From Chrysemys picta bellii (taxonomy: Eukaryota; Chordata; Testudines; Emydidae): a stretch of DNA of 64,000 nucleotides. The stretch's first letter is position 1, and the number at the start of each line of letters is the position of its first letter. Below, piece by piece: positions 10,172 through 22,475 of the stretch. The DNA lies in NCBI RefSeq assembly GCF_011386835.1, contig NC_088801.1, forward strand, positions 20,756,824-20,820,823, read 5' to 3'. The notes under the pieces were generated by a model that saw nothing but the letters and a program-made list of their open reading frames with translations, had not been told where the DNA came from and made no database searches. Made by a program: the position numbers and the translations under genes.

Positions 10172-13100
10172 CAATTGGACAGTTGCTGCAGAATTTTGTA
10201 TATTACATGAGCAGATTTATAGTGTAATTTATGTGAATCCTGATAACAACCAATGCTGAGTTCATAATAATAATAATGTAATGTATCATGTAATGTGCAT
10301 GTGTTTATATCATTATCATCTAAATGGCCAGTGTAAAGTTCTGGTTTGTGGACGGTAAAAGCTCTCTGCAATTACTGATGTGACTACAAAAAATGTACCT
10401 TTTTGTGGCTTGCCCTTTGGCAGTTGACAATTCCATTTCTGAGACCATCCACTGTAATGTCTGTTTGTACAGCCAGAGTCAGTGGGATGATAACATTAAT
10501 GTTAAATTGTCGAGTTTGGCTTCAAACCGTGCATGGAAATTTTGCAAGTTCACAACCCAGCTTTATGTATGGAAATTCAGGTAGTGAGACATCCAACCAG
10601 TGTGTACAAATCCCCATTTATGTGCTCAGATGTAGGCATGTGCCATGTTTGTATGTGTAAAATTGTGTTCCTAATTTTAACTGCCAAACGTAAAGGATAA
10701 AGCTGCTATTCCACCAGTGAGTCTGCCCACGGTTCCTACATGTTACAGTACACGTTATACAACTTCCTGCCCTTCTAAAACACTTGTAATTTCTAAGCAC
10801 AGTTCTTTGAGAATACAGCCTATATTTTATTCTGAGTTATTTTTTTTTCTTGGTTCTTTTATTGACATTTTAATACTGTATTTTGCCTTCATTCATTGTG
10901 TAAAAGATCATAATTTATGTTCACATTCATCTACAACTTGATGCCTTACTCTTTATTCTCTCCATTGTCATTTCAATAGCCCTTCCATGTCACATTTTGA
11001 TCTCATGTACCTCAGAAGAGATCAGAATTTTGTTCACAGTCTATAAAGAATGAGTTTTAGCAAACCCAGTTGGAGACTCAATAGCTCAATGGGAGACTCC
11101 ATCATTTTCAGCAAAAAAACCCTTTTTTCTGGGCCTTTTGGGTGGGAATTTGAAAAGTGCTTGGTATTGGCCTAACTCTGCTCCCACTACTTTGATTGAA
11201 AGCTCCTAAAGCAGGGACTATCTTTTTGCTCTGTATTTGATTTGGGTTCATGATTTGAGATCTTGGGCTTTATTGCAATACTATACAAGTAATAACCACA
11301 ACATTGAAGTCAATGGTAAAACTTCCACTGACTTCACTGGGACCAGTGTTTAGCATTTTTGAAAATCTCACCTTTTAAACTTTTTTTAGTCTGAATCATT
11401 GTAGAATTCTGCTTTAACACAGTTCATGGTGATTTGATTTGAACATGTCTAGGTGGCTGCTGTGAAAGGCACCAAATGCTCTTAAATGTAGCATAGAAAT
11501 CATTTTCTATCCTTGGTTTGACACCCAGAAAGCATTGACTGGCTAAATCCATGTCTAAATTGAGTTGTGAAAACTGAATTTGAAACAATTCAGTTGACAT
11601 GGTTAAAGGAGGAACTTTGTAGAGTTGGAGAATGCTTGAGGGGGAAGCAGCATTATTCAAAAGGAACAGCTTGGAGCTTTACGGAATACATTCCCTCAGT
11701 GGTTTATGACTGGGTTATCTTTCTTCAGAGAATAGTTTCTGCACAACTGCAAGAAATGTGTGGGATTAGCATACAAACTCTGACTGTGTGATACAGCACA
11801 AGATGAATTAAGACATGTGCCTTACAAAGGTGTGAGTGCCACTGTATTAAAGAAAAAGTTTATTACAGATAATTGCTTGCTCTGTTTATGCTGTTTCTGT
11901 AGAACTTGGGTAAGCAATTTAGGTTACAGAGATTTATCACAGTTTTCATGAAGATGTATGAAACTAAGAAACTGCAAGCTTTTTTTTTAATCCACCAATA
12001 AATCATTTTATACATTTAATTTCTCCCTGTGTAAATTTTATGGGATCGTATATAAAATGAAAGTTAAAATTAGTACATGTTTTCTGACAAAGAAGATATT
12101 TCTATTTTGTCACTATTTTGACACTACTGTATGTAGTCTCTTTTGATATAAAAAAAATCCCAGCAGGTCTACTTGTTAAATGTTTAATGCTATAATTTTT
12201 TTTAAAATAATTTTAAGGGAAATTCAGTGGTGGATACAGAATATATTTCTTATTCGTAGGTCTAACAATGCATTATATAGGTTGCTGGCAATCTGAATGA
12301 ACTAAGGACAAAACCCAGCAAAGGTGGCTCTGGGGATATGAAGCACACATTCTTTTGCACCTTGGTGGGGAGGGTTCCCACTGTGGAGGACAGGACGGGG
12401 GTTTCTGTCTCTATCACGTTGGGCCTGCCACCCAAGTCTCAAAGTGAAACTGCTGAGCCAGCAGATTTCCTGGAGAGAACTTTGCCTTCACCATTGTTCA
12501 ACTACTATAAATAGATGGTGTATTGGCCCTGTTCATATTAATATAACAATAGGAGTTATAAGGCGTTATGATACAACACAGAAATTTTTTTTCCTGAGAC
12601 TCAAACTATTGGGGGGAATAGTTATTTATTTAATATATTTATGACTTTGCTTAATCTTTAACTCTTTGCACGTGGGAAAAATTCTATTCCATTTGCTAAT
12701 GGCAAGACTCCCACTGACTTCAGTGGAAGAAGAAGCAGACTCCAAGCTTCTTTTTGACATCCTGTTTTACCCTTTGTAGCCCTCATTTCCCATATCACCT
12801 TCCCTTTCTTTAGTGTAATCCCTTTCTGTGTTGTTTCTTGTCTAAAGCCAGGCCTGCTCTCTTTGTAGTCAATGAGAGTTTTGCAGTTGATTTCAGTGGG
12901 AGTAGGACCCTAATTTGTAAATTCCCAAGATCAGGGATCTGACATCCTATTAGTCTATAAAGTGTCATGAACATCTATGGCATTGACTAAATAATATTTT
13001 TGAGTTCTAATTCTTTTGACTACCCTTTTGTATGGGGAAATCATTACACACATTACTTTGTGCACACTTTTATTTCTTAAAAATCTATTATGTTAACTAA

Positions 13101-14639
13101 AATGCATTTTAAATGTCCTGTCCTCTGTACATTAGTTGTCTGCATATAGTTAAACTATATAATATATACAAAATCAATTTTAAACAAAATCAAATTATCT
13201 TTCCATTTTGTCTAATAACTAGCAACACAATTCCAACGTCAGAAATGAAATTAAAGGTTCTGTTTTAATAATAATTAGAGACATGTTGGAATTACAATGT
13301 CCAGTTGCCCCATATGTTCTGTGTAAGATATGCAAAGAGGAACTTCCAGCTGAGACAAATGTACCACAGCTTCTAGGAGCTAAAGCATATGGTGGCTTTT
13401 CTCTATCTCACCTTTGTCTTTAGACAACAAGAGTATACAATTAAGTATCATGGTATTGAACATCAACATAGGTACAATGACTACAGGCCCTAGATGGGAA
13501 CTCCACTAACTGGTCAAATACGCTTTAGTGTCTTGGCAGAAAGACATTTTTGGTAGAACCTGCCTTTATTTTGAACTTGTCAGAACAGTGTGAGCCATTC
13601 TTTCTTGACAAATCTTCCAAGGCAGAACTTCCCAGAAACAACATCCCATCAGTGATGGCTGTTTACGGCTTGCCTATGCATGAAAAGTAATTCAGAATAA
13701 AGTAAGGTGTGAATTTAAAATGGATTTAAAATTTAGAATTCCTAAATAACTCCCTGTGTTCACAAGTCCTTAGTGCAGCCAGGTTACTCTCTGCCTATCT
13801 TGTTTTGGTACAAGCTATTTAGAATTCAGGTTGAGAAAAGGACAGCAAACTAATAAAATGCAGATCAGAGTGAACAATGTGTTTCCTAGCAATATATGTG
13901 GATTCCACCACTACTATATCTGAGCACCTGAGGTATAGTAATTCTGTATTTTTTCTCCAGGTCATGTACTCCACTGGCCTTTATAGAGACTTTTCTCTAA
14001 CCCCCAACCCCAGCTTATTACAGCTCCCTCACAGCCCGCCACCTCCCCATACCTACAATAGGAGACTGAGGGAGCTCTGGCCCTCTGCTCACACTCTCCC
14101 AGACCCAGCTGTACTGTGCCACCCTTTTTGACCCCAGCTGGGGCAATGGAACTCACCTCTGCATCTCCTTCCTTCCCAGTGGGCTTAGAAGAGTTCCACC
14201 AGGTCACGTGCTGATGTTCCTGAAGACTTAGCAAGTTTATTGCCAATCAAGTGTTAACAAGAGTTAAGTCCCAGAGGAGTGGGGAAGAGGGAGATGTGGT
14301 TTCAACAAGTTAAAATGAACCTCATATCACCAAAAATCACCAAACTTGCTTGGATATGAAATCCCCCAGTCTTCATCTTCAGGAGCTGGAATATATTCAG
14401 GATCACCTTCGGATGTATCGCACCGTCAGGTAACCAGTATGTCGCCAGGCCTCAGTGGGTCACAGTTGAGAATACTGGATTCAGGATAAAGTGCTGAGAA
14501 ATAGGGCAGAGTCACCCAGACTGATGGTTATTCTATTATTAGATATACCAAGCTAGTAACAAAAATAAACTTCTGTCTCACCACACTGGTTAACAAGAAA
14601 TCAAAAATGCAGTCTCCTTAAGCATTCCAGCACTTACAT
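10172..14639. other. Unassigned AT-rich region with scattered 'gacttcaatgg' words
   Basis: No coding exon or complete repeat recognised. It contains inverted 'gaagtcaatgg...ccactgacttca' words at 11304-11341, 12695-12730 and 12867-12906, which look like relics of one old palindromic repeat. 14000-14250 has a C-rich patch without clear identity. Confidence 0.45.
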
Positions 14640-15015
14640 GGCTTGCTGACTCACAGGGGCAAGTCATTGGCATCTGCAGGAAGAGCCATCTGGGTGGAAT
14701 GAGTTTCTTCTATGGTCCATTGTAAGAGTCAATTGCCTTTGATGGGCTACCAACACAAAGCTGTCAAAGTAGATCTTTATCTGGTGGGTGATACCCTGGG
14801 AACAAACACATTTGGGATATAGATCTATATAGCCAATATTCATAACTTCAGATACAGTGACGACACATGGATATAAACATACTTAGCAAATCTTACCTTT
14901 TCTATTGACCCCTTACGTGATATACTTTGTGTGAGATTTGTGGCAATTATATAACAATGGTAGCAACAATTATATACATGGTCATATTTCAATCATACAG
15001 CATCACAAAGTAAAA
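14640..15015 (-). mobile_element. Probable ERV LTR relic
   Basis: The minus strand carries 'tatctgaagttatgaatatt' and 'gacatgtatata'-like phrases, followed by text I recognise from a common turtle ERV LTR. Ends and duplications are not defined, and divergence looks high. Homologous sequence may extend left toward 14450. Confidence 0.4.
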
Positions 15016-16273
15016 TTCCATTTCTTCAGTCCTTATTCAGACACATCTCTCCAGGAACCCTAGCTGTGTTCTGTTCCACACTGCTACCTACCTTTTGAAT
15101 TAGGCACAGCTCCAGAAACAGCAATTGTAAACTGATTATTTGTTTCTATATTTTTTTCAAAGGTACTTAAAAAGGTCAATGTCATTTCATTATTCCTGTC
15201 AATTACCTGGCGGGACCCTCAGATAAAAAAGTACTTATTTGCTCTGTGATTAAAATTATGGAGTATCAACTTGCATTTTAAAGCAGTAAATTAACAAAAT
15301 TAAATTCTAGAAGACTAATGTTCCCCTTTATATTTTGATGACAACTATAAGCATAATGTAATTTTTCCCGATTTTTTAAATTCCACTCTTTATTACCTAG
15401 ATGATTTATAGATTTTTTTTCTTAATATATCTGACTTTATGCTTGAGGAAAATAATATGTTACAATACTAAAGTAATTTTCTAGCTGATAGTTTTAGTAT
15501 TGTCCTCTTATTTTTAATTTATGTATAAATCTTATGGTACTAAATTTATGTCTCAGTTCAGGAGAAGTGTTATGCCTGAGATATTTCCACCTTTAGCTGA
15601 TCTATCCTGCTTGAACTGCTTTGGTAAAGACAGTGGGTTGGATATTCCTAGCTATTACACCTGCTTCTGCCCACCACTACAGCAAGTCTTGTTGGTAGAG
15701 CTATATAGGGTGCCATAGAGTGATATACTAGCAGTTCTTTTTAGCACTGTAGTGGTGCTGATAATATTCAGATCCCTCATCCCACAAAACTGGCCTTCCC
15801 ATTCCCTTCCTCCACCATATTCCCTATTTGATAGCATTTCTAGGAGTTGTTCAATACTTATAACCCATGACTAGCCCAGCTAGACAGATGCGGTGGGTAG
15901 GGGGGACAAGGTGAATTAGTAAACATCCTCATTTATGTTAAGGTCTTGTCACTATGAAAAGAAAAGAGATTTCTTTGGGGGTAAGTTACCATCTCCTTCT
16001 CACCCTTCTTTTCATGGCCAAATATTTTCCTAAACTTCTGGGAACTTGACTGAAGTATCTGAAGGGAATATATAAAATACATAATTGGAGGAAAATTCTG
16101 GTCCCAGAACACACATACTGATATGAGAGGTCTCTGTTCAGTGTAAATCACCCTGTGACCAGGGATAAAGGTGCTCTGGCATGTAACAGATTACTGGGTT
16201 CATGGCTGAGCTGGGCAGGGTAATAAAAGGTGAAGGGAAGCTGGGTTGGTAAAGAAGGCTGTCACAGGGAAAC
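15016..16273. other. Unassigned AT-rich region
   Basis: No repeat ends, RNA genes or coding exon that I can support. Confidence 0.45.
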
Positions 16274-16286
16274 ACTGTGGTTTTTG

Positions 16287-16473
16287 GTTTCAAACTGGTA
16301 GCCGTGTTAGTCTGTATCAGCAAAAACAATGAGGAGGCCTTGTGGCACCTTAGAAACTAACACATGTATTTGGACATAAGCTTTTGTGGGCTAGAAGTTG
16401 GTTCTAGCCCATTAAAGCTTATGCCCAAATAAATTTGTTAGTCTCTAAGGTGCCACAAGGACTCCTCGTTTTT
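16287..16473. mobile_element. Short palindromic Penelope-like element (PLE B)
   Basis: A 187-bp pair of inverted PLE tails ('ccttgtggcaccttagaaac' left; 'gtctctaaggtgccacaagg' right), flanked by a perfect 13-bp direct repeat actgtggtttttg (16274-16286 and 16474-16486). Only the left arm holds the distal tail 'tagccgtgttagtctgtatc'; the right arm stops at 'actcctcgttttt'. The copy is so short that the hammerhead-like CTGAAGA half is missing from both arms. Confidence 0.85.
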
Positions 16474-16736
16474 ACTGTGGTTTTTGTCTGCCCAGCTGCC
16501 TACAGCTGGAAAGGTCTTGGGTGGCTATTGCCTGGTAGTTTCAGTTGATTTGGGCTTGAAAGATATGTCTGCAAATAAAGCAATCCTTAAGGCATGTGAC
16601 GTGTGTTGTGGGGGCTGTTATTTTTCCTTCACTGGCTGCTGATTCTTGATATTGGCTCACACACCCCCATTGTAGGCTTCCCAGGCATCAGGTTCCAGCC
16701 AGTCTCTGGAGTCTCCATGTGGATTGGGTAGTAGTA

Positions 16737-16756
16737 GTTGTTGTTGTTGTTGTTGT
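16737..16756. repeat. (TTG)n microsatellite
   Basis: Short uninterrupted TTG/GTT tract following a gta run; simple repeat. Confidence 0.9.
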
Positions 16757-17212
16757 GCTATTTTCCAGCCCAGACATTTGAGCAGCTCCCTTTATCGGGC
16801 ACAGAGAAGGAGGACGACTGGGTGTTGGAGGGGGAAGAACACTTTTGTTTTGCTGACTCAGGAAGTGCATGCATCTGCACTCCCATGTGAAGTGAGAAAC
16901 TGGTCTTTTATCTCTGAATCGACTGAGCCCCCTCCTTTCTCTCACAAAATCTGAGCCTTTATGGAAGATATTTTAGTAATAGTGAGAGAAGAGCAATCAC
17001 AGTTTCTAGACTGGCTTGTTTCTAGTCTTCTTCTGTGCTGCTTCTCTCTTTCTCTCTCCCTCTCTCTGGATTTTCTTGGTTTCTGTTTTCCCTATTTCAA
17101 TTTCTTCATGGGTAAACTACAGATCCCTGCAGTTTTTTAGTAGGATGATTCCTAACACACATAAATCTGACTTGAGGGGAAAAAGTGTTAATTGGGACAC
17201 AATCATTTAGAT

Positions 17213-17546
17213 CAGGGGTCGGCAACGTTCGGCACGCAGCTCGCCAGGGTAAGCACCCTGGCGGGCCGGGCCAGTTTATTTACCTGCTGACGCGGCAGGT
17301 TCGGCTGATCGCGGCCCCCACTGGCCGCAGTTCGCCGTCCTGGGCCAACAGGCGCGGCGAGAAGCGGCGCCGGCAAGCGATGTGCTGGCCGTGGCTTCTC
17401 ACTGCCCCCATTGGCCCAGGACGGCAAACCGTGGCCAGTGGGGGCCGCGATCGACCGAACCTGCCGCGTCAGCAGGTAAATAAACTGGCCCGGCCCGCCA
17501 GGGTGCTTACCCTGGCGAGCGGCGTGCTGAACGTTGCCGACCCCTG
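17213..17546. mobile_element. 334-bp palindromic hAT-type element
   Basis: Starts caggggtcggcaacgttcgg and ends with its near-perfect reverse complement. A perfect 8-bp direct repeat atttagat flanks it (17205-17212 and 17547-17554). The arms are inverted over roughly 130-150 bp each and are strongly GC- and CpG-rich, unlike the AT-rich surroundings. The frames open on both strands here (about 120 aa each) are mirror images caused by the palindrome, not genes. The same family occurs degraded at 33076. Confidence 0.95.
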
Positions 17547-17749
17547 ATTTAGATGGTTCTTTTGCCAATTATTGTGGGAAGATCATGAATTACTTACAGA
17601 TATTGAGTAATGTGACAGATGCACCTTTAATGGAAATCAGACTTTGCAAATATTCTGTATCTTCAATTTTATATTGCACCCCATCCACATAGTTACCTCT
17701 GTTAGAGCCTCCTTTACCTCCTTACAGATTTTGATGGACAGGCCTGGGT

Positions 17750-18560
17750 TCATCTGGATCCCACCTCCAGTCCAGCAGTGTGTAATTTCCTTAAATTCTT
17801 CCCATATGAATTTATTGGTGGTGTTCCCACCCCCTTGCTACTTCCTGGCAGGGTCACCAGGGCAGCTCTGAGGGAAAATTCTACCCAAAGGGTAACCCCC
17901 CACTTACTTGCCAGATAGTTGAGATACCCAAGAAATAATATAAACACACAATAGATATTTTACAGAATAATTATATTAAACAAAGTAAATATAACATGTC
18001 AGGATAAAACACTACTCTCAGAGTCACCGGTGCCCACCCTGAATTTCTCAGTCATGTGACCTGATAGAGCAAGAGTAAAATTTAGTGTCCCATTGGTACG
18101 CAAGTGTTGTAGGGGCCCCTTGATGATCTGTGACAATGATATCTTCTGAATTAGCAAAGTATCTTGGCTGACTAGGTTCAATACAGCACAAAAAGACTCT
18201 CACGTGGGATAAGATGGTAAGCATCTCCGCAGGTTTAATTGGCAGCAGGTAATAAAATCCCTAGACCTTTACCCCCTGACTCGAGGACACAGTTCAGGGA
18301 ATGGGGGAGGGAGGGCGTCTCCCAAACACTTTCCCTGACCATCTATCCAAAAGATGGAGCACTGAGAATGATCCTTTGGTTCAGAGATGGTTCTGGACTC
18401 TTCAGCAGCTGTAGACAGGGATTCTCTTCATGCAGGAATCAGCCAGCTTCTGTTCCCAAGATTTCCCTTCACCACCAAGGGATGCAGGGCTCAAGGTGTA
18501 AAATATAATACATTTACTAAAATCCTAACTCTAATTTCCTACCTGGGCGCTCAGACAGTC
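17750..18560 (-). repeat. Possible LTR or other interspersed repeat
   Basis: Structured, moderately GC sequence with phrases I associate with reptile interspersed repeats ('gggtatctcaactatctggc' on the minus strand). I could not define termini, a target duplication or a polyadenylation signal. Kept as a low-confidence candidate. Confidence 0.25.
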
Positions 18561-18865
18561 ACAGCAGGCAAGCAGTCCTGAGGATGTTTTTATTGTAGAC
18601 TAGGTAAAGTGTAGTGAATATTGTTGGACTCTGTCATTGTTTTATATACAATTTGGATTTATTGCCTATTTATCACTTGTATCCTACAGATTATTTTTAT
18701 CGGTAAACAAAGAGCCCTCTTGTATCACAGTTTAAGTGGTTCTGATTTGTTCTTTACCAGTAAATTTCTGAATAATATCCTATACCCCTGCTTGTCAACT
18801 TGTGAGAACATTTTCTGCTATATTTTTCTGCAAAACATTGAAAACATAATCCTAACTATAGATAT

Positions 18866-19714
18866 ACAATGATGCCGTCTAATTTAGCTGTTACCACTCA
18901 AGAAAGAGATCTTGGAGTCATTGTGGATAGTTCTCTGAAAACATCCACTCAATGTGCAGCGGCAGTCAAAAAAGCGAACAGAATGTTGGGAATCATCAAG
19001 AAAGGGATAGATAATAAGACAGAAAATATCATATTGCCTCTATATAAATCCATGGTATGCCCACACCTTGAATACTGCATGCAGATGTGGTCACCCCATC
19101 TCAAAAAAGATATATTGTAATTGGAAAAGGTTCAAAAAAGGGCAACAAAAATGATTAGGGGTATAGAACAGCTTCCGTATGAGGAGAGATTAATAAGACT
19201 GGTACTTTTCAGCTTGGAAAAGAGGCGACTAAGGGGGGATATGATAGAGGTCTATAAAATCATGAGTGGTATTGAGAAAGTAAATAAGGAAGTGTTATTT
19301 ACTCTTCTCATAATACAAGAACAAGGGGCCACCACATGAAATAAATAGGCAGCTGGTTTAAAACGAACACAAGAAAGTATTTTTTCATGCAACGCACTGT
19401 AAATCTCTGGAACTCCTTGCTAGAGGGTGTTGTGAAGACCAATATGATAAAGGGGTTCAAAAGAGAGCTAGATAGATTCATGGAAGATAGGTCCATAAAT
19501 GGCTATTAGCCAGGATGGGCAGGAATGGTATCCCTAGCCTCTGTTTACCAGAAGCTGGGATTGGGTGACAGGGCATGGATCACTTGATGATAACCTGTCT
19601 GTTCATTCCCTTTGGGGCACCTGCCATTGGCCACTGTCAGAGGACAGGATACTGGGCTTGATGGACCTTTGATCTGACCCAGTATAGCCATTCTTATGTT
19701 ATTATGTTCTTATA
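18866..19714 (+). pseudogene. CR1 LINE 3' portion (RT C-terminus and 3' UTR)
   Basis: Translation shows the C-terminal CR1 polymerase landmarks in order: ERDLGVIVDSS (near 18904), MLGIIKKG, LPLYKSMVCPHLEYC (near 19035), then after an in-frame stop at 19118 [12 protein letters not shown] (near 19126), YEERL and [18 protein letters not shown] frame-broken WNSLLEGVV-like segment follows near 19410. The element ends in the CR1 3' UTR 'gatactgggcttgatggacc' with a tail of ttatgtt-type repeats. It is 5'-truncated, as is usual for CR1, and inactive. Confidence 0.9.
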
Positions 19715-19872
19715 TCTTTACATATATTGTTCAGTGAAGAACTATATTAAATATTGTATCTAGTCTCTGATGAATGGACCCAAAAATGAACCACAAATCT
19801 GAATGTCCCAAATTATGGAGGATGATTTATTCCGATACAATTGCTTGGTCACTATGGATTTGGGCCCAGATT

Positions 19873-20184
19873 CAAGGCTGCCCAAAAGAGGGGGGGACAA
19901 ATGGGGAATTTGCCCAGGACCCGGGCCCCGCAGGGGCCCCCACAAAAGTTTTTTGGGGCCCCTGGAGTGGGGTTCTTCACTCGCTCCGGGGGCCCCGGAA
20001 AACTCTTGTGGGGCCCGGCCACCCGGAGCTTCTTCCGCTCCAGGTCTTCGGCGGCGGGGGGTCCTTCCGCTCCAGGACCCGCTGCCGAAGTGCCCTGAAG
20101 ACCCGCAGCAGGGGGTCCTTTTGCCCCGGGACCCGCCGCCGAAGCGCTGGTCCCCAGACCCGCTGAATCCTCTGGGCGGCCCTG
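19873..20184. mobile_element. Non-autonomous hAT-type element
   Basis: Flanked by a perfect 8-bp direct repeat cccagatt (19865-19872 and 20185-20192). Ends are caaggctgccc and gggcggccctg. The interior is GC-rich with repeated 'cttccgctccaggtc' and 'cccgccgccgaag' units. Open frames over it on both strands come from high GC and are not genes. Confidence 0.85.
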
Positions 20185-20192
20185 CCCAGATT

Positions 20193-21159
20193 ATAACCAA
20201 AACTGGAAGAAGTAGGGTTGAACTGACCTCTAGTCCTGTGTTACATCTATTAGACTACATTGTTAGGAACTTGCCTTATATTTTGCAGCATATTGATAGA
20301 TTTTTTTCTCTCTCTCCCATTTTTTGTACCTTATTTGAAGCAATCACACAGAAAGGAGGAGGCATTCCAGACAGGGACTCCATCTTTCACATACACTTTA
20401 GACATAGTAAATAAATAATACCTCCATTACCAATGTCTCAGTAGGATGATCTTTCACCCATGTGCTCTAGTGTTCAGTGCCATTGTACCTCCACTTACAC
20501 TCATGCTCTTCTAATTTTTGAAAAGGTTAACACGGTTTAATCGCTAATAGCCACTTGATCATTGCAGAATCTAACAGGTCATGTTGGAGACATTTGTCAG
20601 GGAGGCAGAGGTATATATCTGGATGTCTCACACAATTATAATGAGTTGTTCTCATGCTGCGATCACTCTATTACCACAGCTGGGATTGAAAAGACATGTT
20701 TGTTAGAGAAGAGTGCAATGGGCCAATCAGCTTTGTGTGGCTGCCATCACTGAAGTATTTGCCTATCTCCAGATCATCTGGTAAGTCTGGTGATTTGATG
20801 GCACAAGCTGTTTTGTGAAAAGCATGATCCTGCCTTGTTCTGTGTTGTTGCTTTTCCTGTGTTCTCTGCCTGCATGTTGGTATTTTCATAAAATGACATC
20901 ACCATGTTGGATGACATAATGAAGATATTAACCAATGTACTGAGCCAGCAGTGACAATTCAGAGCCTTGCTCCTTAGATAGCCAGCTGAAACTGAGTATT
21001 TTGAGGGGAGAGATAAGTAATTCAGGTACACACAGCTAAATTATCTTTTTATATGGAGATTGCTAATATGTTTTGTTTTTATTTATTTAAAACACTCTGT
21101 TTTGTAAGCATCAAAGTGTCCGCATAGCTATTCTAATCTATTTAGATACTTACACAGCA
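20193..21159. other. Unassigned stretch
   Basis: No supportable feature. It lies between two hAT insertions. Confidence 0.45.
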
Positions 21160-21167
21160 CTCATGAC

Positions 21168-21555
21168 CAGGGCCGGCTCTAGGCACCAGCAAACCTGGGA
21201 GGGAGGGGGAGATCCCGAGCGGCCGTTTCGCACGCCGCTGCTCCCCCTCCCTCCCAGGCTTGAGAGCCTGGGAGGGAGGGGGAGAAGCGGCGCCCGTGCC
21301 GCGGCCACTCGGAGTCTCTCCCTCCTTCCCAGGCTCTCAAACCTGGGATGGGGGGAGATTGTGAGTGGCTGCGGCGCAGACGCCGCTTCTCCCCCTCCCT
21401 CCCTCCTAGGCTTGAGAGCCTGGGGGGAGGAGGCAGGGCTGGGGATTTGGGGAAGGGACGGAGTTGAGGCGGGGCCGGGGGTGGGGTAATTAAAGAAGGG
21501 GGGGCCGCCAAAATTATTTTTGCTTTGGGCGGCAAAAATCCTAGAGCCGGCCCTG
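21168..21555. mobile_element. Non-autonomous hAT-type element
   Basis: Ends cagggccggctctagg and cctagagccggccctg are perfect inverted repeats. The perfect 8-bp direct repeat ctcatgac flanks them (21160-21167 and 21556-21563). The interior repeats 'gagagcctgggagggaggg'-type blocks in both orientations. It codes for nothing. Confidence 0.95.
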
Positions 21556-21589
21556 CTCATGACTGAGGTATCTGGGTTAGTTTACAACT

Positions 21590-22250
21590 AGAGGCTAGGG
21601 CCTGGATCCACAAAGAGACTTGAGCATTGCAATGCCTAACTTTTTGGTGCCTAGAAAATCACAGGAACAGCACTGCAATCCCCAAAACTCGAATTAGGTA
21701 CCTATGCTCCCTGTACAATGAATCAGGGAAGATAGGTACCCTAGAATGCTATCCACAAAGCCATTACACTAGGCAGGGAGACACCTAAGGTAGCCAGTGT
21801 GAGATGCCAATGAGAGGGTTGTTTCTTAAGTCCTGCCCATCCCAGGTGCCTAAACTTGGGTTACAGGAAGGCACGTATCCCTGCTAGCAATCAGCCACTC
21901 CTCCACCTAACCTGCATGTGGGGCCCCATCCAGTAGGTCTGTTCAGAGACCAACTCAATCTACACAAATGGGGGGGGGGAGGGGGAAAGAAAGGAGAATC
22001 TCCCTTATAACACTTAACCTAGTGGTTAGACCACTCACTCTGCCCAATGAGGAGTTGAACAGGGATCTTTTACCTCTCGGGTGAGTACCCTAGCCACTAG
22101 GTTATAGAGTCATTCTTTCTCTGGCCCAATTAATATTTAATTAAAGTTGAACATCTTCCATTGGAAAGATTGAAGGAGACCCATATCAGAATATCCTATA
22201 AAACATCTAGTGGTTAAAACACTTCTTCCTTCACTTTTCTTTTCCATTTA
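21590..22250 (+). repeat. Dyad tRNA-like repeat, copy 2
   Basis: Shares with 1086-1745 the paired 'cctagtggttag' (near 22019) and 'accctagccactaggtta' (near 22087) blocks and 'gaaggagacccatatcagaa' (near 22171). A third 'ctagtggtt' block follows near 22208. Its left half is full of 'ggtgcctaga'-, 'aggtacc'-type inverted words. Class unresolved. Confidence 0.45.
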
Positions 22251-22354
22251 GCTTATCCCCACCACCAAAATCATGAAACTAACGTTTGCTGCCATTATAT
22301 TGTTTGCTCTGCTTGTGTGTTATATCCCCTTTCCTATCCTATGTCTTTCTGGGC

Positions 22355-22475
22355 TATTTCATTTGTAAGCTTTTCGAGGCAGAGGCCATATTCTGTGTTT
22401 GTACAGTGCCTAGCACAATGAGGCCCCATTCTTGGTTGGCTTTTAGGAACTACCCTAGTAAGCACAATTAGTATA
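22355..22475 (+). repeat. L2/SINE-type 3' tail relic
   Basis: 'ttgtaagcttttcgaggcag' and 'gtttgtacagtgcctagcac' match the familiar 3' tail shared by old amniote SINEs and L2-like LINEs, ending in an ATAATA-like tail. Confidence 0.6.

Noticed and set aside
17185..17568. Two ~120-aa frames on opposite strands with almost the same protein
   Set aside because: They are the two arms of the hAT palindrome read on both strands.
19803..20414. 203-codon open frame
   Set aside because: Open because of GC-rich hAT interior (19873-20184); Gly/Pro/Arg-rich with no motif.
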